The notes under the pieces: model-generated
Databases searched by the model: none
What the model was told of the DNA's origin: nothing
What the model saw: only the letters and a program-made list of their open reading frames with translations
Part shown: positions 7,207 to 15,248 of the stretch, in pieces
Numbering within the stretch: the first letter of the stretch is position 1
Layout of the letters: the number at the start of each line of letters is the position of its first letter
DNA from: Wohlfahrtiimonas larvae_A
GTDB lineage: Bacteria > Pseudomonadota > Gammaproteobacteria > Cardiobacteriales > Wohlfahrtiimonadaceae
Length of the DNA: 38,327 nucleotides
NCBI GenBank assembly: GCA_040394195.1
Contig: JBEBSR010000023.1
Span: forward strand, 1 to 38,327
Direction: 5' to 3'
Program-made: the position numbers and the translations under genes

Positions 7207-8904
7207 TTATGCCTCACAGCTTGTGCAAGCAACTAAGTTTGCTACCATTTCTTTCGCAACACTTTGGCTGCGTTGGTAATAAACAGTTTTCACGCCAGAG
7301 CGCCAAGCTTCAATCAATAACTGATTCACTTCTTTGATTGGCAGTGCAGAAGGAATATTAATATTCATGCTCTGCCCTTGATCAATATATTCTTGGCGAA
7401 TCGCCGCTTGCTGAATAATCTCTAGTTGGCTGATCTCCTTAAAGGTTTTGAATACAGCGCGTTCTTCTTCTGATAATTCTGTTAAATGCTGCACAGAACC
7501 ACCTGCTAACATAATCGTGCGCCATGTTTCTTCATTATCCAAACCTTTTTCAGCGAGCAGATCTTTCAGGTAACGATTCTTACGCATGAAGTTACCTTTC
7601 GATAAGCCTGCTTTGTAATAGTTGCTACTGAATGGCTCAATCCCTGGTGAACTTTGCCCTAGAATTGCGGAAGATGAAGTTGTCGGCGCAATCGCCATCG
7701 TTGTAGTATTTCTTCTACCATATCCTTTTAATAATTCAGGTTCTCCATACAGCATCGCCAATTCTTTTGTTGCTTCTTCTGCTTTCTCAGAGATATTTTT
7801 GAAAATCGAACCCGTTAAGAATTTTGCTTGCATACCTTCAAATGGAATACGATTGCGTTGTAAATATGAATGCCAGCCTAAAACGCCCAATCCTAATGCA
7901 CGATGGCGTTTAGCAAAGCGATTCGCAGCACCTAAATAGTAATCACCTTCTGTTTTCTCAATAAATTCTTGCAATACGGCATCCAAGAAATGAATCGCCA
8001 ATTGCACAGCTTTAGTATCTTTCCATTCGTCATATAACTCCAAATTCATAGAAGATAAACAACAAATAAATGATTCATCTTGGCTTGATGGCAACATAAT
8101 TTCTGTACATAAATTACTACCATAAATCCGCATATTGTGATCTTTATAAACTTGTGGCTTATGACGATTCACGTTATCTGAGAAGAATAGATATGGCATA
8201 CCTTTTTCTTGACGGCTTTCGAGCACTTTAGCCCACAATGTGCGCTTTTCACGATCGCCATCAATCATCTCTTGCATCCAATAATCGGGAATGCATACAC
8301 CAAAATAGAGATTCTGAATTGGGTTACCAATATTACGAATCTGCAGAAACTCTTCACAATCTGGATGATCAATATCCAAATATGCAGCAAATGCACCACG
8401 GCGAACACCGCCTTGAGAAATGGTTTCCATTGCTGTGTCAAAGAGCTTCATAAAGCTCACAGCACCGCTACTTTTACCATTATCTGTAACTGCACTACCG
8501 CGCTCACGCAAATGACCAAAGTAGCCAGAAGTGCCACCGCCGATCTTGGTTTGCATGATCACTTCACCGAGTTTATGCGTGATACCTTCGATCTTATCAG
8601 GTAAGCTCACATTAAAACATGAAATTGGTAAACCACGCTCTGTGCCCATATTTGCCCAAATTGGCGAACTTAAACTCATCCAACCGCGCTCGATGATCTC
8701 TTCAAATTGCGATTGCAATTCTGGTCTCTTCAAATGATCAGCTGCTGCTTTTGTGATGCGATAAATCGCCCCTTTCACAGTTTCACCTTTCAATAAATAA
8801 CCACGATTGAGAATCTGCTCGCTTTCTGAATTGAGCCACCATAATTTTTCGTGTTGAATGTTTTGAGTTTCCGTATCAAACGGTAATAAGTAATTTGTCA
8901 TCAT
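7207..8904 (-). CDS. nrdA: Ribonucleotide reductase alpha subunit, short form without ATP-cone
   Basis: 565 aa, much shorter than the usual ~750. It lacks an N-terminal ATP-cone, starting directly with catalytic-domain sequence. Active-site landmarks are present: PISCFNVSL (first redox Cys), IGGGTSGYFG (substrate loop), GSNLCTEIMLP (Asn, thiyl Cys and Glu), a second Cys in ICCLSSMNL, the Tyr pair in TVYYQRSQS for radical transfer, and a C-terminal CTSC pair for re-reduction. It reduces NDPs to dNDPs with its NrdB partner. Start and upstream stop overlap as TAATG; no clear SD, so it is translationally coupled to nrdB. Loss of the cone implies no dATP shut-off by the classical route. Confidence 0.93.
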   Translation of the reverse strand: MMTNYLLPFDTETQNIQHEKLWWLNSESEQILNRGYLLKGETVKGAIYRITKAAADHLKRPELQSQFEEIIERGWMSLSSPIWANMGTERGLPISCFNVSLPDKIEGITHKLGEVIMQTKIGGGTSGYFGHLRERGSAVTDNGKSSGAVSFMKLFDTAMETISQGGVRRGAFAAYLDIDHPDCEEFLQIRNIGNPIQNLYFGVCIPDYWMQEMIDGDREKRTLWAKVLESRQEKGMPYLFFSDNVNRHKPQVYKDHNMRIYGSNLCTEIMLPSSQDESFICCLSSMNLELYDEWKDTKAVQLAIHFLDAVLQEFIEKTEGDYYLGAANRFAKRHRALGLGVLGWHSYLQRNRIPFEGMQAKFLTGSIFKNISEKAEEATKELAMLYGEPELLKGYGRRNTTTMAIAPTTSSSAILGQSSPGIEPFSSNYYKAGLSKGNFMRKNRYLKDLLAEKGLDNEETWRTIMLAGGSVQHLTELSEEERAVFKTFKEISQLEIIQQAAIRQEYIDQGQSMNINIPSALPIKEVNQLLIEAWRSGVKTVYYQRSQSVAKEMVANLVACTSCEA

Positions 8905-9881
8905 TAAAAAAGATCATCCGCTGTAATGCTTTTATCGTGCTTTGTGTAATCTGTTGGGCGTTTCGCAAAGAAGTCATCCAAGCTATTGGCAAAGACTTCC
9001 TCTTCAAACCATGCCATTGGCTGATAATCTGCATGGCTGATGTGATAGATTTTATCTAAACCGATTTTCACTAAGCTTTCATCCACACGGAATTTCATGA
9101 AGTTCAGCAAATCATACTTATTCACTGTTTCAATTTCGCCTTCTGAGAAGATCCAATCCAAAATTTCACCTTCAATTTGTAAGGAATGCTTCACAACTTC
9201 TCGTACATGCTCTGTCATCTCTTCATCAAAGAAATCAGGGAGTTCTTTGCGAATAATATTGATGATGTAAATCCCCGCATTGGCATGAATTTGCTCATCC
9301 ACAGAAGTCCAAGCAATGATATTGCTGACATTCTTCATCCAACCTTTAAAGCGCGTGAATGACAAAATAATTGCAAACTGACTGAACAAAGAAACATTCT
9401 CGATCAACAGTGAAAATAGAATCAGAGAAATCACATATTTTTTACGATCTGTACTATTGTTCGCAAACTCTAAAGCTTCTGTTAGATATTCAACACGAGC
9501 TTTGATCACAGGCACAGACATTAAGCTTTGGAATTCATCGTTATAATCGAGTACATCCAATAATCTTGAATACGCTTCTGAATGGCGGAATTCGCACTCT
9601 GCAAATGTACTACCCAATCCGTTGAATTCAGGTTTAGGAAAATGGTGATACAAGTTGCCCCAGAATGATTTCACAGCAACTTCGATTTGGGCGATGGCAA
9701 GCAAGCTATTTTTTATGGCGGATTGTTCAGCTTTGCTTAAATGTGCATGGAAATCTTGAGTATCTGCGGTGAAATCAACTTCACTGTGCACCCAAAATGC
9801 ATTGTTAATTGCATCTGTGAATTGGTAAATGCCAGGATATTCAAAAGGCTTATAAGTCACTCGTTTATCAAAAATAGACAT
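8904..9881 (-). CDS. nrdB: Ribonucleotide reductase beta subunit (Glu-first metal site)
   Basis: 325 aa ferritin-like radical subunit, first gene of a nrdB-nrdA operon. Putative ligands: Glu67 (AQIEVAVKSFW), Glu97 and His100 (AECEFRHSEAY), Glu161 (LLIENVSLF), Glu196 and His199 (VDEQIHA). The radical Tyr104 keeps the HxxxY spacing. Glu at the first position is Asp in E. coli NrdB; class Ic proteins also carry Glu, but they lack the Tyr. The C-terminus SITADDLF would dock on alpha. A near-consensus Fur box overlaps its promoter, suggesting expression when iron is scarce and possibly Mn use. The metal content is inference. Confidence 0.93.
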   Translation of the reverse strand: MSIFDKRVTYKPFEYPGIYQFTDAINNAFWVHSEVDFTADTQDFHAHLSKAEQSAIKNSLLAIAQIEVAVKSFWGNLYHHFPKPEFNGLGSTFAECEFRHSEAYSRLLDVLDYNDEFQSLMSVPVIKARVEYLTEALEFANNSTDRKKYVISLILFSLLIENVSLFSQFAIILSFTRFKGWMKNVSNIIAWTSVDEQIHANAGIYIINIIRKELPDFFDEEMTEHVREVVKHSLQIEGEILDWIFSEGEIETVNKYDLLNFMKFRVDESLVKIGLDKIYHISHADYQPMAWFEEEVFANSLDDFFAKRPTDYTKHDKSITADDLF

Positions 9882-9914
9882 AATGGCTCAAAATTTAAAG
9901 TGGATCGTTGCCTT

Positions 9915-9944
9915 ATGATACTCTATTTAATCTTTAATTGATAA
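9915..9944 (-). promoter_or_regulatory. Promoter of the Fur-box nrdBA operon
   Basis: The minus strand has TTATCA (9944-9939), an 18-bp spacer, then TATCAT (9920-9915), about 35 bp before nrdB. The -35 is inside the Fur box. Confidence 0.55.
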
Positions 9945-9958
9945 TGATACTCATTCTC
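9940..9958. promoter_or_regulatory. Fur box upstream of the short-form nrdBA operon
   Basis: GATAATGATACTCATTCTC matches the 19-bp consensus GATAATGATAATCATTATC at 17 of 19 positions. It overlaps the putative -35 of nrdB and the last codons of the membrane-protein gene. Fur-Fe(II) bound here would block RNA polymerase, so the operon should rise under iron limitation, as nrdHIEF does in E. coli. Confidence 0.82.
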
Positions 9959-10394
9959 TTTTATTCAATTTATGCTGTTGGTACAATAGAAATAAACATG
10001 CAAATAAGGTACAAATCAAGCCCATAAAACCAAATATCATTACCATGGTGTGATCAAAATTTTTATACATATTAGATGAAAAAGGTTTCATGCCAATAAT
10101 CAATCCTGCTAGAGTAGAAATAATTATTCCTATTAGGACTGTATAAAATAACCAAAGCAATGACTGATAATGCTGATACTTTTTATTGATCCAAGAACGA
10201 ATATAAATACTAAAACGAGCTGTTAGTATTGCAGGAATAAACCCCATAATCACACCACCAATGCCTGCCCATAGCGCCATCCAGAAAGCAATAGTGATAT
10301 TGCCTTCAAATGATACAGCTATAAATATCAATATTGCGTACCACAATGGACTTAAAACAAATACTGAATAATAACGCCAATTATATTGCTTCAT
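9951..10394 (-). CDS. Small four-helix membrane protein, paralogue of its neighbour
   Basis: 147 aa, four hydrophobic segments (residues ~8-27, 33-60, 80-102, 113-138), basic loops (RFSIYIRSWINKKYQHY) and a basic C-terminus. The family is not recognised. It resembles the upstream gene product: both carry a VF(V/T)LSPL segment at the start of helix 1, a Gly-rich helix 2 followed by a basic stretch, and a similar helix spacing, which suggests tandem duplication. Its 3' end overlaps the Fur box of the nrdBA operon. No terminator is visible behind it, so read-through into nrdB is possible. Confidence 0.65.
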   Translation of the reverse strand: MKQYNWRYYSVFVLSPLWYAILIFIAVSFEGNITIAFWMALWAGIGGVIMGFIPAILTARFSIYIRSWINKKYQHYQSLLWLFYTVLIGIIISTLAGLIIGMKPFSSNMYKNFDHTMVMIFGFMGLICTLFACLFLLYQQHKLNKRE

Positions 10395-10491
10395 CCTCTA
10401 TTTACCTTTGATATTGAATTCAACTTCTATATTTCTACTTTAATCATTGCTAAACCATATCAGAAAGATTAATCAAACTCTACGCAATAAA

Positions 10492-10947
10492 CTAATGTGT
10501 ATATGACGTTTTCTTATGATAAAAACGTGACAAAATAATCATGCTTCTGAAATGTTCCAAGAGCAAAATTGAACTGCATGCAATCATTGCAGAAATTGCG
10601 CCTGCAACATAAGCTAAACTCACAAAATGCATGCTGATGCCTGTCATAAACTTTGCGGTGATCAATGAACTCATCACAATCGCAACAATTACCCAAATCA
10701 TCGTATTTACAAAGTTATTTTTGAATTTTAGAAAATGACGCAGAATGCCTGACAACATCCCCACAGCAACAGCAGGCAATGTTCCCAATACTAAAGAAAA
10801 CATCATAGGAATAGAAAATACTTGTAAGAGTTTCTCTTCAAACATTGCAAAGAACAGCAATGCACTCGATAAAAATGCAGGCACAATTAATGGACTTAAT
10901 GTAAACACAGCACATTGCCCTAGAATATTTAATTTGGTTGAATTCAT
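10492..10947 (-). CDS. Small four-helix membrane protein, paralogue of its neighbour
   Basis: 151 aa from ATG 10947; an in-frame GTG 15 nt upstream is possible but less likely. Four hydrophobic helices, the first beginning with VFTLSPLIVPAFL. Then GTLPAVAVGMLSGILRHFLK precedes a basic loop, and a third and fourth helix end in a His/Lys-rich tail (FYHKKTSYTH). The family is not recognised. It lies 97 bp upstream of a similar gene with matching topology. No motif suggests transport or catalysis. Confidence 0.6.
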   Translation of the reverse strand: MNSTKLNILGQCAVFTLSPLIVPAFLSSALLFFAMFEEKLLQVFSIPMMFSLVLGTLPAVAVGMLSGILRHFLKFKNNFVNTMIWVIVAIVMSSLITAKFMTGISMHFVSLAYVAGAISAMIACSSILLLEHFRSMIILSRFYHKKTSYTH

Positions 10948-11031
10948 GGCTTTCTCACTCACTGTAGAACTAATGTTGAGAATTATAGAAAGCCAAGATG
11001 TGATTAATATGTAGATTGTGTGAAGATGCAG

Positions 11032-12201
11032 CTAATAAATGGCAGGATCAGGCTCTAAGCCCATTAATTCTCGCCCGAGAATCTGTGCACAAATATCATA
11101 ATCTGTATAAGCATGTGCTGTGATAATCGTAATATCTCGAAGCAATCTTTGTAAAATACAGTTTTCTAATAATGCAGAAGCGCCTGCTGCATCCATTAAT
11201 CGCTCCACTGCTTCTTTACACATTTTCAGTGCATAAGCTTGATTCGTGCGCCAATTGATCCACGTTGTACGGTTTGGATATTCTTTGCGAGCGCTGAATT
11301 CTTTAATCTCTTGCAAGCTCGTTTCCAATAATAGTCTTGCAGCTGTAATTTGATGAGTGGATTCTGCCAATCGCATTAACGTTGGCGTGGATAAGCCGAC
11401 ATGTGCACCAGTATAAGCACGAATGCGATCTCTCGTTTTATCTTGAAATGCTGTCAATGATACTTCTGCAACGCCTAAACCAACTGCGGCAAATACACTC
11501 GAGAAATATGGGCGAAATGGCGCTGAATAGATCATACTTTCAGGATACAAACATGCACCTGAAGATTTCCCTCCCATTAAGCCCATAATGCCTTCAACAC
11601 GATATTCAGGAATAAATACATTCGTCATGCGGATTGTTTTCGAACCTGTACCTTTCAAACCCATTGCATACCAATCATCAATAATCTCGTAATCGCCTTT
11701 TGGCACAACTGCCAATGAATAAACCTTTTGCCCTGCTGAATTGATGCGATTGCAACCGATGATCACTCGATCTACATAGTCAATGCCACTACTCCAACCC
11801 ATTTCACCATTGATGATAATTCCGCCATCCACTTCTTCCACTATATTCATTGGCGCAATTGTGCAGGCCGTGAAAGTATTCGTCCCATCTTTCCAGATTT
11901 CATCTTGTAATTGTTTGGAAAAATACGTCAACGTATGATTATTGGCAGAAAACAAACCATAAACCCAAGCTGAGCTTCCACAAGCTTTGGCTAATTCTGT
12001 AACGCAGTTGGAAAATTCAGGCAGAGATAATTCATAACCACCATATTTTTTGGGAATGAATGCCTTATGCAATTCAATGGATTGTAGCACTTCTATGTTT
12101 TCACGTGAAACCATACGGTTTTGCTCACATTGAGCTGAATTTTGGGCGAGGAATGGTGCGATTTCTTGGATTTTCTCCAATAAACAATCATAGTGATTCA
12201 T
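11032..12201 (-). CDS. Acyl-CoA-dehydrogenase-fold flavin monooxygenase (HsaA/HpaB C2-like)
   Basis: 389 aa. Acyl-CoA dehydrogenase fold: N-terminal helical domain ending with KKYGGYELSLPEF, middle beta domain with NGEMGWSSGIDYVD and GLKGTGSKTI, C-terminal helical domain with AAGASALLENCILQRLLRDI. The terminal LLRDITIITAHAYTDYD pattern, with no recognisable acyl-CoA dehydrogenase base, is typical of the two-component FMNH2/FADH2-dependent hydroxylases (HsaA, DszC, HpaB C2 type). These take reduced flavin from a separate reductase, which is not in the window. The SD AGGAG is about 12 nt from the ATG at 12201. It could also act on sulfur or nitrogen compounds; substrate unknown. Confidence 0.75.
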   Translation of the reverse strand: MNHYDCLLEKIQEIAPFLAQNSAQCEQNRMVSRENIEVLQSIELHKAFIPKKYGGYELSLPEFSNCVTELAKACGSSAWVYGLFSANNHTLTYFSKQLQDEIWKDGTNTFTACTIAPMNIVEEVDGGIIINGEMGWSSGIDYVDRVIIGCNRINSAGQKVYSLAVVPKGDYEIIDDWYAMGLKGTGSKTIRMTNVFIPEYRVEGIMGLMGGKSSGACLYPESMIYSAPFRPYFSSVFAAVGLGVAEVSLTAFQDKTRDRIRAYTGAHVGLSTPTLMRLAESTHQITAARLLLETSLQEIKEFSARKEYPNRTTWINWRTNQAYALKMCKEAVERLMDAAGASALLENCILQRLLRDITIITAHAYTDYDICAQILGRELMGLEPDPAIY

Positions 12202-12298
12202 GATGAATCATGCTCCTTTAATAAATGGATTAACCACTTACTCCCGAAGCATATATTGCCTGATTATTGGAGAACTTTAAACTCTATAAATTATCTAG

Positions 12299-13819
12299 TT
12301 ATAAAGAGATAGAATATTCATCAATTCTACTTTGTATATAATTGATTATTTTTTCTAACTCATCTTTTCCCTTTTCAAGAGAAAAGTAATGTTGACAACA
12401 TAAAGTTACAGCATCTTCTTTAGTTAAAATATCATCACAACACTCTACCATCTTATCGAATAAAGAATGGTTATTTGAGCTGTTAATATGATAGTTTAAA
12501 GAAGTATTCGGGTATGCTTCTTCATATGCTGAAACAAGTATTTTTTCTGGGCTATCATTACCTAGCAAAAAATGTATTTTACTAGAATGTTCTTTAAATC
12601 TAGTATCTCCAACTTGATCACCATCCAAAATACATCCACAACCAGTTTTAACTTTTTTATGTGGCATAAGCCTCAAATGACTACTAAAGTCAGAATATAC
12701 TATATTTGAAGCTCCTGATTTAATAATATTAACCACATTCATAATATCTTTGTCCGTCTTTTGCATTTCTCGCAAGGCACATTGAATTACTTTCTCAGCA
12801 ATATCATCCTCACAATATAAATCAATCAATGGGTACGATAAAGAATCCATTTTAGATAACGCTTGATTTACACTAATGCCATGTAAGGCAACAATATTAC
12901 CATCACCTTTTTTATCAAGAAAAATTCTTGATTTATTAGGAACACTTGAAAGAATCGTTGCAGAATGCGTTGTTAAAATAAACTGTTTTTCATCCTCTCT
13001 AGCTATGTGATACAAAACATCCATTAATCTTCGTTGTATCTTAGGATGTAATCCTAACTCTATTTCATCAATCAAAATTAAAGACTTTTTCTCTGCCTCA
13101 ACAGCATCAAGAATAATCCTGATTAGAGTTTCTTCACCTGTAGCCGCGTTATAACTAGAATATTCATGATTCGATTGATAGGTAAAAACATCTTTATCTT
13201 GATGAGACGCTAATTTCATCAAAGTAAATTGCTCTTCTAGGATGTATGACATATATACAGCTATCAGTTGTGATTTACTTGTTGCTATCTGATTACTGTG
13301 AGCATTTTTAGACTTATTAAATAAAGATGAACTATAAAAACGAGCTGGCAAACACCTATCTAAATCAGTCATGACAACAAGCCTTTCATCAAATTGCCCT
13401 TCTTTTTTGGCAATACCATTCCATTTTTTTGTACTTGCTTTTCTCTGCCCTCTTTTTTTAGGTCCTTTCTTTGCCCCCGTTTTGTAAGACATATAGTACG
13501 TCCAATCTACACTTTGAATATCTTTAGAAGTAAATTGCATTAAGGAGCTCCACGTTTGTCTCTCCAATGTTCCATTATTAGGGTTCCGCTTCATAAAACG
13601 TACGTGGCTACATGCTAGTGCCATTAGAATAGTTGATTTCCCAACGCGATTCACCCCACTAATAACAGAAATGGGATGATGAAATTTGACTTCTAACTTA
13701 TTAATATGTCTAAATTTATCAAATTCCAATTCAGTAACAAAAAGTGGGAATTTTTTTGCATTAGAAATATCTAAATTATCAATATAGTCTCTATCTGAGT
13801 TTGGGTTAATTTTACTCAT
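12299..13819 (-). CDS. OLD-like ABC-ATPase with C-terminal TOPRIM-type nuclease domain
   Basis: 506 aa from ATG 13819; an ATG 9 nt upstream is also possible. N-terminal RecF/SMC-like ATPase: Walker A GVNRVGKST (55-63), a Lys/Arg-rich insert at 111-140, a degenerate signature ATGEE (226-230), Walker B LILIDEIE with Asp251/Glu252 followed by LGLHP, and the switch His285 in TTHS. The C-terminal part carries TOPRIM-like acidic residues: Glu337 in LYCEDDIAEKVI and D399-x-D401 in ILDGDQ, followed by SPEKIL. This architecture matches OLD/GajA-type and related anti-phage nucleases, normally ATP-regulated DNA or RNA cutters. No UvrD partner (Gabija) follows. It overlaps the upstream 82-aa gene by 8 nt. 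The DNA looks more AT-rich than its neighbours, suggesting transfer. Confidence 0.75.
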   Translation of the reverse strand: MSKINPNSDRDYIDNLDISNAKKFPLFVTELEFDKFRHINKLEVKFHHPISVISGVNRVGKSTILMALACSHVRFMKRNPNNGTLERQTWSSLMQFTSKDIQSVDWTYYMSYKTGAKKGPKKRGQRKASTKKWNGIAKKEGQFDERLVVMTDLDRCLPARFYSSSLFNKSKNAHSNQIATSKSQLIAVYMSYILEEQFTLMKLASHQDKDVFTYQSNHEYSSYNAATGEETLIRIILDAVEAEKKSLILIDEIELGLHPKIQRRLMDVLYHIAREDEKQFILTTHSATILSSVPNKSRIFLDKKGDGNIVALHGISVNQALSKMDSLSYPLIDLYCEDDIAEKVIQCALREMQKTDKDIMNVVNIIKSGASNIVYSDFSSHLRLMPHKKVKTGCGCILDGDQVGDTRFKEHSSKIHFLLGNDSPEKILVSAYEEAYPNTSLNYHINSSNNHSLFDKMVECCDDILTKEDAVTLCCQHYFSLEKGKDELEKIINYIQSRIDEYSISL

Positions 13820-14060
13820 TTTCACCATCCAATAATTGAGAAATTTTCTTAATATTATTCACATCCACCAAATGTCCGCCTGAAGCTGTTGCTTGGAGCA
13901 TGATTAAAACATCTTGTGCCATTACTTTAAGATTCGCTAATTCTTGTGTACAACTACGATCTTTCAGCTCTTGGATATTGGCATCAGTAATTTGTTCCAA
14001 TAGCTCAATCACATCATCAGGCTCATTGTTCAAAGCTTCAATTAGTTTGTCTATATTCAT
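13812..14060 (-). CDS. 82-aa acidic helical protein, partner of the OLD-like ATPase
   Basis: Starts at ATG 14060 with GAGG 8 nt upstream; a TTG 21 nt further upstream is less likely. Sequence begins MNIDKLIEALNNEPDDVIEL, is strongly acidic, predicted mostly helical and has no Cys-rich or DNA-binding motif. Its last 8 nt overlap the start of the ATPase gene, so the two are translationally coupled. I know no family for it. In two-gene defence or toxin-antitoxin-like modules a small first gene is often a regulator or inhibitor of the effector; that is analogy only. It sits just after the nrdAB terminator. Confidence 0.7.
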   Translation of the reverse strand: MNIDKLIEALNNEPDDVIELLEQITDANIQELKDRSCTQELANLKVMAQDVLIMLQATASGGHLVDVNNIKKISQLLDGENE

Positions 14061-14083
14061 AATTATTGCCTCATTTTCCAATA

Positions 14084-14113
14084 AAAAAGGGCTAATAAAA
14101 GTTAGCCCTTTTT
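14084..14113 (-). terminator. Terminator after nrdAB
   Basis: Perfect 12-bp stem AAAAAGGGCTAA / TTAGCCCTTTTT, loop TAAAAG, with a T run on both strands. It lies 20 bp after the nrdB stop and 24 bp before the 82-aa gene, so that gene needs its own promoter or read-through. Confidence 0.88.
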
Positions 14114-14132
14114 AAATCTATTTATTCTTTAA

Positions 14133-15239
14133 TTAGATATCAAAGATTTCATTTTCTGAGTCATCTAATACGCTATTCATGCGGTAGTTCGTGTTGTCAG
14201 ATTCTTGGTTAGCATTTTGTGTTTTGTTCAAATCCAACCAGTTATCCATCCAAAGCAATGGTTTGGTTTTGATCACAGGATATGGATTATCAATGCCTAA
14301 GAAACGATACAAATCTTGTGCGTTATATAAAACCCACTCATTCAATAAAGTTTCATTCAAACCAACAATTGAACGGTTTTCGCTGAACAAATATTTATTC
14401 CAAGAGAACTCTTGCTCAATCACTTCTTTAATGATGTTTGCAGCATCATCACGAATTGTATTGAATACTTCAATCCACTCTTCATCTGCTAATAAGATTT
14501 CCAAGATTGCTTCATCCATCATTACGTGAACTTGCTCATCTTGCGCAATCTTTTGAACCAATTTTGCGATACCTTGGAAGATGTTTTGCTCTGCCAATGC
14601 GAAAGTACATGCAAATGAACTCATGAACTCAACTTTTTCCAAGCAGTACAAAGCAACAAAGCTTCTCAATACAACTTGCTTTAATTCCAAGTCATTTTTA
14701 TTCACTTTGCCTAATTTATACAAAGCACCAAATTCAGATAACTTATCGAATGCTTCGATCACAGTTGTTGAACGATTCAATACTTCATCGTTCTTCATCA
14801 CTGCTTCAAATACTTCTTTAGGATCAGATAAACACTGACGAATGATTTCTGAGTATGTCAAAGCATGCAAGTTTTCAATTTCTGATTGCTTAGACAACAT
14901 TACCCACAATTCGCTGTTTGTCACAAATGGTGCAAACAATGGCGCGATAGAGCGTGATGCAACAGAGTCTAATTCCCATTGGAATGCCAATGTTTTAACC
15001 ATGATGTCATAGTTATTTTTAGAACAGTTGATCAAATCCATACGAGATTGCTCAAGATTCACTTCATCTTCAGTCCAATCCATTGATTTTTGTAACTTAT
15101 ACAAATCAAATAGCTTTGGATAAGGTACGTTCACACTGTCATACAAACCCAATGGCTCACCTAAAACCAACGGATAACGACCTGTTTGCCACGCCGTATT
15201 ATCTTGGTTAAAGATTGAAGTCATTTCATTTTTTTCCAT
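14133..15239 (-). CDS. nrdB: Class Ia ribonucleotide reductase beta subunit NrdB
   Basis: 368 aa, near the E. coli length (376). The complete di-iron/tyrosyl site is visible with E. coli spacing: Asp91 (WELDSVASRS), Glu122 and His125 with radical Tyr129 (IENLHALTY), Glu201 (CLEKVEF), Glu235 and His238 (AQDEQVH). The C-terminal peptide (DSENEIFDI) is acidic, as in other NrdBs that dock on alpha. Two consecutive ATGs begin the gene at 15242 and 15239; the second sits 6 nt from AGGAG, which itself overlaps the nrdA stop. Coupled to nrdA and closed by a strong terminator. No YfaE ferredoxin follows. Confidence 0.94.
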   Translation of the reverse strand: MEKNEMTSIFNQDNTAWQTGRYPLVLGEPLGLYDSVNVPYPKLFDLYKLQKSMDWTEDEVNLEQSRMDLINCSKNNYDIMVKTLAFQWELDSVASRSIAPLFAPFVTNSELWVMLSKQSEIENLHALTYSEIIRQCLSDPKEVFEAVMKNDEVLNRSTTVIEAFDKLSEFGALYKLGKVNKNDLELKQVVLRSFVALYCLEKVEFMSSFACTFALAEQNIFQGIAKLVQKIAQDEQVHVMMDEAILEILLADEEWIEVFNTIRDDAANIIKEVIEQEFSWNKYLFSENRSIVGLNETLLNEWVLYNAQDLYRFLGIDNPYPVIKTKPLLWMDNWLDLNKTQNANQESDNTNYRMNSVLDDSENEIFDI

Positions 15240-15248
15240 CATAATCTC

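Noticed and set aside
8209..8604. 131-codon plus-strand ORF inside the short nrdA
   Set aside because: It is antisense to a strongly conserved coding region and its translation has no recognisable domain.
12299..13819. Gabija GajA
   Set aside because: The ATPase-TOPRIM layout is similar, but no UvrD-like GajB follows. The next gene is a flavin monooxygenase.
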